This document shows positions 58,972 to 64,000 of a DNA stretch of 64,000 nucleotides, piece after piece (the first letter of the stretch is position 1; the number at the start of each line of letters is the position of its first letter). The translations under genes and the position numbers were made by a program. Under the pieces are notes generated by a model. It searched no databases, was not told the origin of the DNA, and saw only the letters and a program-made list of their open reading frames with translations. Source of the stretch: CAVUAF01 sp963739375 (GTDB lineage: Bacteria; Acidobacteriota; Terriglobia; Terriglobales; Acidobacteriaceae). The stretch is taken from NCBI GenBank assembly GCA_963739375.1, contig CAVUAF010000005.1, positions 1-64,000 on the forward strand, given 5' to 3'.

Positions 58972-59364
58972 TCAGATCACTTTCCCCGCCGCGATGTCCC
59001 GCACCAGCGTCAGGTCGGCCTCCAGGAAGTCGTAGCTGGGGAGTTCGGCGCGGCGCACCCAGCGCACGTCGCGGAAGATGCGGTTGTCGATCTCGCCTGC
59101 GAGGCGGCTGACCAGAAAAAAGCGCAACTCCACCGCGGCGCCATTGCGATAGGTGTGGCGCACGCGGGCCACCTGTCGCCCGATCTGCGCCTTGATGCCG
59201 AGCTCCTCCTCGAGTTCGCGCTGCAGCGCGGGAACCAGCTCTTCGCCGGGTTCCACCTTGCCGCCGGGGAACTCCCACTTCAGCGGCATGGTCTGGTGCC
59301 GGGTGCGCTGGCAGATGAGAATGCGTCCCTCGCGCACGATCAGGGCAGCGACGACCAGCCTCAT
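58972..59364 (-). CDS. Nudix hydrolase, MutT-like
   Basis: A 130-residue enzyme with a complete Nudix box, GGKVEPGEELVPALQRELEEELGI in sense (G-x5-E-x7-R-E-x2-E-E-x-G-I). It is preceded by RLVVAALIVREGRILICQRT. Length and N-terminus fit 8-oxo-dGTP pyrophosphohydrolases, although other nucleotide substrates are possible. The ATG overlaps the upstream GAF gene stop by 4 bases. Confidence 0.9.
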   Translation of the reverse strand: MRLVVAALIVREGRILICQRTRHQTMPLKWEFPGGKVEPGEELVPALQRELEEELGIKAQIGRQVARVRHTYRNGAAVELRFFLVSRLAGEIDNRIFRDVRWVRRAELPSYDFLEADLTLVRDIAAGKVI

Positions 59365-59846
59365 GGGCGGGGCCCGGGACGGCGCTCGAGGCAGCGCCCG
59401 ACCAGCGCCGCACAGCGCTCCAGCAGGACGCGATCCTCGGGCGTGAAGGCGGCGGGGGTGTGGCTGTCGATGTCGAGTTCGCCCACCACCCGGCCGTGGG
59501 CGCGCACCGGGACCACGATCTCGGAGCGGGTTGCCAGCGAACAGGCGAGGTAGCGCGGATCGGCGTTGACGTCGTCCACCACGATCGTCTCGCCGCTGGC
59601 CGCCGCCGCGCCGCAAATGCCCTGGTCGAGCGGGATGCGGGTGTGCGGCGTGGGCGCGCCGCGATACGGCCCGAGGACGAGCAGGTTGGGGTCGTGCGGA
59701 TCGAGCAGGTAGAAGCCAACCCAGTTGAACCTGGGGACGGCCGCGCGCAGGCGCGCGACCATCGCGGACATCAACTGGGCGGCGTCCGGCGCACGGGCCG
59801 CGAGCGCTTCGAGTTCGCTCAACAGGCTTGGGGTAGCAGCAGCCAT
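59361..59846 (-). CDS. GAF-domain protein, free methionine-(R)-sulfoxide reductase-like
   Basis: A 161-residue single GAF domain. FNWVGFYLLDPHDPNLLVLG, GPYRGAPTPHTRIPLDQGIC, ETIVVDDVNADPRYLACS and SEIVVPVRAHGRVVGELDID match fRMsr proteins. Cys residues sit at GIC and LAC. The third conserved Cys of this family is not evident, since the segment before GIC has none. It reduces free Met-R-sulfoxide if active. Coupled to the Nudix gene, so both fit oxidative damage repair. Confidence 0.85.
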   Translation of the reverse strand: MAAATPSLLSELEALAARAPDAAQLMSAMVARLRAAVPRFNWVGFYLLDPHDPNLLVLGPYRGAPTPHTRIPLDQGICGAAAASGETIVVDDVNADPRYLACSLATRSEIVVPVRAHGRVVGELDIDSHTPAAFTPEDRVLLERCAALVGRCLERRPGPRP

Positions 59847-59960
59847 GGTGCGGACAATTTAACCACAGCGGCGCGGCGGCAGATTTGCACAGATCCAGCG
59901 GGCGCACTTGTAGCGTAGCCGTGGGCCATGGCAGGGCGTAGCCGCTACAATGCCGCCGTG

Positions 59961-60314
59961 TACTCGACGCAAGTCCTCGACCACTTTCAGAACCCGCGCA
60001 ACGTGGGCGAGGTGGAGCATGCCAGCGCCGTGGTCGAGGTCCAGAACCCGGTCTGCGGCGACCAGTTGCGGCTGAGTGCGCGGCTCGCCGAGGGGCGCCT
60101 GGCCGAGGTCCGGTTCCGCGCGAAAGGCTGCGTACCCGCGATTGCCTGCGGCTCGCGCCTCACGGAGCTCATGCTGGACCGATCGCTCGCCGAACTGAAG
60201 GCGATCCAGCGCGAGGAGCTGGTTGAATCGCTCGGCGGGCTCCCCGAAGCCTCGACCCATGCCGGGCACCTGGCCATCGACGCCCTGCACCAACTGCTTC
60301 GCCGGCTTGAGTGA
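59961..60314 (+). CDS. NifU/IscU-like iron-sulfur scaffold protein
   Basis: A 117-residue protein (128 if ATG 59928 is used). VYSTQVLDHFQNPRNVGEVE is the typical start, then VQNPVCGDQLRLSARLAEGR with the first Cys, FRAKGCVPAIACGSRLTELM with one or two Cys in place of the second site, and STHAGHLAIDALHQLLRRLE where IscU normally has its third Cys (H-C-A). Here that Cys is replaced. It probably still scaffolds or carries clusters, but with altered ligands. GTG 59961 is preferred by homology. It stands alone, with no isc or suf neighbours. Confidence 0.82.
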   Translation, partial: YSTQVLDHFQNPRNVGEVEHASAVVEVQNPVCGDQLRLSARLAEGRLAEVRFRAKGCVPAIACGSRLTELMLDRSLAELKAIQREELVESLGGLPEASTHAGHLAIDALHQLLRRLE

Positions 60315-60425
60315 CTGGTTCTGTCTCGGCCATTCACCCGCAAACTGGACCCCTCGGCCTGCTTCCGCACCTCTTCGCAATCAAAACGGTGGCTGGCCGC
60401 CCGCAATCCCGGTATTCTTTAGGGA

Positions 60426-62291
60426 ATGCCCTCCGACTTCCGAACGCGGCTGCAGAAAGGCGCCATCGTTTGCGATGGGGCCATGGGGACGGTTCTGTAC
60501 GGCAAAGGGTTCTTCATCAACCGTTGCTACGACGAGCTGAACCTGACCCAGCCCGACCTCATCCGCGGGGTGCACCACGATTACTTGAAGGCTGGCGCGG
60601 ATATTGTTGAAACCAATACTTTTGGCGCGAACAGCTTTCGCCTGGCACGGCACGGATTTGGGGAACAGGTGGACGCCATCAACTACGAGGGCGCGCACCT
60701 GGCGCGCGAGGCGGCCAAGAGCTTCGACGCCTGGGTGGCGGGCTCGGTGGGTCCGCTGGGGGTGCGCATCGAGCCGCTGGGCAAGATTGCCCGCGAGGAG
60801 GCGCGCGCGGCGTTTCGCCAGCAGATTGCCGCGCTGAAGGACGGCGGGGTCGATCTGCTGATCCTGGAGACCTTCGGCTACGTCGAAGAACTGCACCAGG
60901 CGGTGCTGGCGGCGCGCGACGTGGACGCCAACCTCCCCATCATCGCCCAGGTCACCATCGACGAAGAGGGCAACTGCCTGGATGGGGCCACGCCCGAGCA
61001 CTTCGTACCGCGCCTCAGCGAGTGGCCGGTGGAGGTAATCGGCTGCAACTGCTCGGTCGGTCCGGTGGCCATGCTGGAGGCGATGGAGCGCATCCGCGCT
61101 TTGACCACCAAGCCGCTCTCGGCGCAGCCCAACGCCGGCGTGCCGCGCAGCGTCGAGGGACGCAACATCTACCTGTGCTCGCCCGAGTACATGGCCAGCT
61201 ACGCGCGCAAGTTCGTGCGTGCCGGAGTGCAGGTGGTGGGGGGCTGCTGCGGAACCACGCCCGAACACATCCGGGCGATCAAGCAGGGGCTGCGGGTGGG
61301 CGAAGCGCGCAGTGCGGCGCCGCGCGTAGCGGCCGCCCCGAAGGAAGCGCCCCAGGTGGCCGCCCCACCGCTCGGGGAGCGCTCGCGCCTGGGCGCGAAG
61401 ATTGCCCGCGGCGAATTCGTCACCATGGTGGAGATCGTGCCCCCCAAGGGCACCGACGTGGCCAAGGAGATCGAGGGCGCGCGCTACCTGAAGTCCGTCG
61501 GCATCGACGGCATCAACATTCCCGATTCGCCGCGCGCTTCGGCGCGCATGTCGAACCAGGCGCTCTCGCTCCTGATCCAGCAGCAGGTGGGGATCGAGGC
61601 GGTGCTGCACTACACCTGCCGCGACCGCAACGTGATGGGCATTCAGTCGGACCTGCTGGGCGCGGCCGCGGTGGGGATCCGCAACCTGATCTGCATCACC
61701 GGCGACCCGCCCAAGCTGGGCAACTATCCCGACGCGACGGCGGTGTTCGACGTGGACGCCATCGGCCTGGTGAACATCGTGCACCTGCTGAACAGCGGGC
61801 TCGACATCGGCGCCAACCCGATTGGCACCGCCACCAGCTTCGTGATCGGGGTGGGCGCGAACCCGGGCGTCCCCAACATCGACGAGGAAATCCGCCGCTT
61901 CGAGTACAAGGTGGAGGCGGGGGCCGAGTACGCGGTGACGCAGCCGGTGTTCGACCTCGCCTTGCTGGAGCAGTTTCTCCGGCGCATCGAGCACTGCCGC
62001 GTGCCGGTAGTGGCGGGCATCTGGCCGCTGACCAGCGCACGTAACGCCGAGTTCATGAAGAACGAGCTGCGGGTCTCGATTCCCGATGCCGTGGTCGAGC
62101 GCATGACGCGCACCAGCAGCGCCGATGCGGCGCGCCAGGAGGGCATCGCCATTGCCCGCGAGATGCTGAGCCAGGTGCGCGGCATGGTGCAGGGAGCGCA
62201 GATCAGCGCCCCCTTCGGCCGCTACGCGGTGGCGGTGGACGTCTTTGAAGTGCTGGGCACGGGCGGCAACCGTCCGGCCGCCGGGGCCTAG
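60426..62291 (+). CDS. Bifunctional homocysteine S-methyltransferase / methylenetetrahydrofolate reductase
   Basis: A 621-residue fusion. Residues 1-295 are a betaine/homocysteine methyltransferase-type barrel: GAIVCDGAMGTVLYGKGFFI, ADIVETNTFGANSFRLA and the zinc Cys in IGCNCSVGP and VVGGCCGTTPEHI. Residues 320-621 are a MetF-type reductase: RGEFVTMVEIVPPKGTDVAK, RNVMGIQSDLLGAAAVGIRN, LICITGDPPKLGNYPDATAV and AEYAVTQPVFDLALLEQFL. It makes methyl-THF and uses a methyl donor to form methionine. No SAM riboswitch is visible in the 111 bases upstream. Confidence 0.95.
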   Translation: MPSDFRTRLQKGAIVCDGAMGTVLYGKGFFINRCYDELNLTQPDLIRGVHHDYLKAGADIVETNTFGANSFRLARHGFGEQVDAINYEGAHLAREAAKSFDAWVAGSVGPLGVRIEPLGKIAREEARAAFRQQIAALKDGGVDLLILETFGYVEELHQAVLAARDVDANLPIIAQVTIDEEGNCLDGATPEHFVPRLSEWPVEVIGCNCSVGPVAMLEAMERIRALTTKPLSAQPNAGVPRSVEGRNIYLCSPEYMASYARKFVRAGVQVVGGCCGTTPEHIRAIKQGLRVGEARSAAPRVAAAPKEAPQVAAPPLGERSRLGAKIARGEFVTMVEIVPPKGTDVAKEIEGARYLKSVGIDGINIPDSPRASARMSNQALSLLIQQQVGIEAVLHYTCRDRNVMGIQSDLLGAAAVGIRNLICITGDPPKLGNYPDATAVFDVDAIGLVNIVHLLNSGLDIGANPIGTATSFVIGVGANPGVPNIDEEIRRFEYKVEAGAEYAVTQPVFDLALLEQFLRRIEHCRVPVVAGIWPLTSARNAEFMKNELRVSIPDAVVERMTRTSSADAARQEGIAIAREMLSQVRGMVQGAQISAPFGRYAVAVDVFEVLGTGGNRPAAGA

Positions 62292-62393
62292 CACGCACCG
62301 CAGCACGCGGCCAGGCCCTTGAGGACATTGGCCTTATAGTTTTGTTCCGCCGCACGCGACCTGACTTAGAATAGATGCCAAGAGGTACGACGT

Positions 62394-62633
62394 TTGGCCA
62401 AATTCGAAGAGTGCCTCGAGCGTCTGGAAAAGATCCTGGAAGAGCTGGAACGCGGCGATATTCCCCTGGAACGCTCGTTGCAACTGTTCGAAGAGGGCAT
62501 GAAGCTCTCGCTCGCCTGCCGCAAGCAACTGGAGGAGGCCGAGGGCAAAGTTGAAATCCTGCTCAAACAGAACGGCAAGCTCCAACCCGCGCCCTACGAG
62601 GAAGCGGCGGAGCGAAACGAGGGCCGCAAGTAG
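62394..62633 (+). CDS. xseB: Exodeoxyribonuclease VII small subunit
   Basis: A 79-residue helical protein: FEECLERLEKILEELERGDI, PLERSLQLFEEGMKLSLACR, KQLEEAEGKVEILLKQNGK. It binds XseA in the exonuclease complex. The start is TTG at 62394, with AGAGG about 8 bases before, which is unusual among genes here. xseA is not in the window. Confidence 0.94.
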   Translation: MAKFEECLERLEKILEELERGDIPLERSLQLFEEGMKLSLACRKQLEEAEGKVEILLKQNGKLQPAPYEEAAERNEGRK

Positions 62634-62657
62634 TTGCGCGCACCCCCGGGGGTAGTT

Positions 62658-63032
62658 ATGACACAGCGTCTCACCGCCATCGTCGCCCAGATAAATGACG
62701 CATCCGCAGCCGAACTGGCCCTGGCGCTGCGGCACCATTGCCGGTCGGTGTACGTGGCGCACACGCCCGAAGACGTGCGCCACGCCGTCCCCAGGCACCG
62801 CGCCCAGATCGTGATCGCCGATCTGGAAATGCTCGACCTCGGCAAGGTGCGTGAGTTGCGCGACCAGTTTGGCCAGGTCCAGATCGTCTGCACCCACCGC
62901 CTCGCCGACGAGGAGTTGTGGGCGCAATCGCTGGAAGCGGGCGCCGACGATTGCTGCTCCACCGGCGACATTGACAGCATTCTGCGCTCGGCCTTCCGGC
63001 AGCAGCCGCTGGTACATGGCAAGGCTGCCTGA
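62658..63032 (+). CDS. Receiver-like (pseudo-receiver) domain protein
   Basis: A 124-residue single-domain protein shaped like CheY: RLTAIVAQINDASAAELALA, RAQIVIADLEMLDLGKVREL with a possible phospho-Asp, VQIVCTHRLADEELWAQSLE, AGADDCCSTGDIDSILRSAF. The acidic pair after strand 1 and the conserved Lys after strand 5 are not present, so normal phosphorylation is doubtful. ATG 62658 follows GGGGGTAG. It starts 24 bases after xseB. Confidence 0.78.
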   Translation: MTQRLTAIVAQINDASAAELALALRHHCRSVYVAHTPEDVRHAVPRHRAQIVIADLEMLDLGKVRELRDQFGQVQIVCTHRLADEELWAQSLEAGADDCCSTGDIDSILRSAFRQQPLVHGKAA

Positions 63033-63134
63033 ACCGGGCCGTGCCGGCCATCCCTCGCTGCGGCGGGGGATGTTTGTTTTTGGAGGATTTCCGGCAGTGC
63101 TATTCTGAAGCGCGGTGCGCCGCGCCACCCGGTC

Positions 63135-63656
63135 GTGGTGGGTCAATATCCTGTGCTGCCGAAACGCATTGACGATCGCTCTTCCATCTCCGCCGCCGAA
63201 CGGCAGGAGGCCGAGGAACTCTTTCATCGCCACTTGCGGCGCGTCGGGCTGAAGCACACCGAGCAGCGCGACACCATCCTGCGCACCTTTCTGGAAACGC
63301 GCGAGCATCTTTCGACCGACCAGCTGCACCGCCTGGTGCAGAGGAAAGATCCGGGCATCGGCTTCACCACGGTGTACCGCACGCTGAAGCTGCTGGCCGA
63401 ATGCGGGCTGGCCAGCGAGGTGGCGTTTCACGACGGCATCGCGCGCTACGAGCACCAGTTCAACCGCCGCAGCCACCACCACATGGTGTGCGTCGAGTGC
63501 GGCGGCTCGGTCGAGTTCTTCAGCCCGGAAGTGGACAAACTGGAGCAGGAGATCGGGCGCAAGCACCACTACGTGACCACGCGCCACACCTTCCAAATCT
63601 ACGGCATCTGCGAGGAATGCCGGCAGAAAACCAACGGCCGGCGAACGCGGGCGTAG
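63135..63656 (+). CDS. Fur/PerR family metalloregulator
   Basis: A 173-residue repressor. The winged-helix part carries HLRRVGLKHTEQRDTILRTF, HLSTDQLHRLVQRKDPGIGF and TTVYRTLKLLAECGLASEV. The dimerisation/metal domain carries RRSHHHMVCVECGGSVEFFS and ICEECRQK (two CxxC, structural zinc). It senses Fe, Mn or peroxide; PerR versus Fur cannot be settled from sequence alone. Start GTG 63135 is the longest frame; the N-terminal ~20 residues are not conserved. Confidence 0.92.
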   Translation: MVGQYPVLPKRIDDRSSISAAERQEAEELFHRHLRRVGLKHTEQRDTILRTFLETREHLSTDQLHRLVQRKDPGIGFTTVYRTLKLLAECGLASEVAFHDGIARYEHQFNRRSHHHMVCVECGGSVEFFSPEVDKLEQEIGRKHHYVTTRHTFQIYGICEECRQKTNGRRTRA

Positions 63657-63704
63657 GCGCCTCCGGCGGCGGCCTTCGAAGCCGGCGTTGCGGAAAATTG
63701 TCGA

Positions 63705-63732
63705 TTGCGGACACCCCCGGGATTCTGATAAT
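63705..63732 (+). promoter_or_regulatory. Promoter-like sequence upstream of the zinc-ribbon gene
   Basis: TTGCGG (63705-63710), a 16-base spacer and GATAAT (63727-63732), about 70 bases before the ATG at 63801. Confidence 0.5.
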
Positions 63733-63800
63733 GTGCAGCCGCTTTCATCGCCCACAGAACGGTGTTTCTAAACATCAACGCAGAACCAGGAGGGTAAGAT

Positions 63801-64000
63801 ATGCCGCGTTTCTGTGCATCGTGTGGTGCGCAAATGGCGGAGACGGCTAGTGCGTGTCCCGCCTGCGGTAAGGCAGTGGCCGCAGACGGCGGGGCGGCCG
63901 CGCCGGCGCCGGCGGCGGCGCAAGCGGGCGGGATGGAAGAGAATGTTGCCGCTGCTCTCGCCTGCTTTCCGCTGATCGGGCTCATCTTTCTTCTGATCGA
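63801..64000 (+). CDS. Zinc-ribbon membrane protein, 3' end beyond the window
   Basis: The start at 63801 (AGGAGGG 12 bases upstream) encodes MPRFCASCGAQMAETASACP then ACGKAV, a double CxxC zinc ribbon. An Ala/Pro-rich linker and EENVAAALACFPLIGLIFLL, the first membrane helix, follow. Zinc ribbon plus membrane region resembles DUF4870-type proteins. The window ends inside the first helix, so the function cannot be judged. Confidence 0.75.
   Translation, partial: MPRFCASCGAQMAETASACPACGKAVAADGGAAAPAPAAAQAGGMEENVAAALACFPLIGLIFLLI

Noticed and set aside
60315..60425. SAM riboswitch before the homocysteine methyltransferase/MTHFR gene
   Set aside because: The 111-base region is too short and lacks the conserved core.

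Overview
The window looks like a high-GC chromosomal segment of an Acidobacteriota (Terriglobia-like) bacterium, probably from a metagenome assembly. No rRNA is present, so this rests on content: PEP-CTERM proteins with long direct-repeat flanks, a bc-type complex built around a giant octaheme cytochrome c, a ctaA-ctaB-ABC-DUF420 block, many TPR/kelch proteins and numerous short-period intergenic repeats. Single-base indels cluster at 1-1.1 kb, 2.2 kb, 7.5-8.5 kb, 32.0-33.6 kb, 35.6 kb, 43.8 kb and 54.9-55.1 kb. Several hit genes that must be functional (rpsA, cytochrome b, hemH, hemD), so many are probably sequence errors.

Layout. 0-9.3 kb: rpsA (truncated by the window edge), an M20 peptidase relic, GNAT, D-aminoacylase, GGDEF, Tat-exported aldo/keto reductase, a JAMM protein, a decayed DUF4386 gene and an ECF sigma factor with a small membrane partner. 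9.7-11.9 kb: a lower-GC two-gene cassette (TIR-like/zinc-ribbon protein plus Schlafen-type AlbA_2 protein) bounded by 47-bp direct repeats that contain the 3' end of tRNA-Asp; tRNA-Val follows. 12.2-24.9 kb: thiD, rlpA, pyrF, a CocE-type hydrolase, a TPR-thioredoxin protein with an in-frame UGA at its first redox-Cys position, tRNA-Ser, a TPR/efflux-adaptor operon, queF, a TonB-like protein, an MFS transporter and a cupredoxin-like lipoprotein. 25.1-27.9 kb: three PEP-CTERM genes.

28-44 kb is a respiration/heme region: octaheme cytochrome c, split cytochrome b, Rieske protein with a duplicated N-terminal module, hemH, nrdR, then hemX-hemA-hemC-hemD behind a CRP/FNR-like operator centred at about -41.5. 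44-50 kb: an Ig-like/kelch lipoprotein, YjbQ, Ssb, ferredoxin and a HEAT/biotinyl-lipoyl-like membrane protein. 50-54.3 kb: DUF420, an ABC-2 exporter, heme O synthase and heme A synthase, i.e. cytochrome oxidase maturation. 54.4-64 kb: a STAS/anti-sigma kinase pair, an MgtE-type sensor without its channel next to an NRAMP-related transporter, Nudix, GAF (fRMsr-like), a NifU-like scaffold, a homocysteine methyltransferase/MTHFR fusion, xseB, a receiver-like protein, a Fur/PerR regulator and a truncated zinc-ribbon membrane protein.

The strongest novelty candidates are (1) the UGA-interrupted UxxC thioredoxin protein at 16746-18755, followed directly by a SECIS-like hairpin, and (2) the TIR + AlbA_2 cassette at the tRNA-Asp gene.
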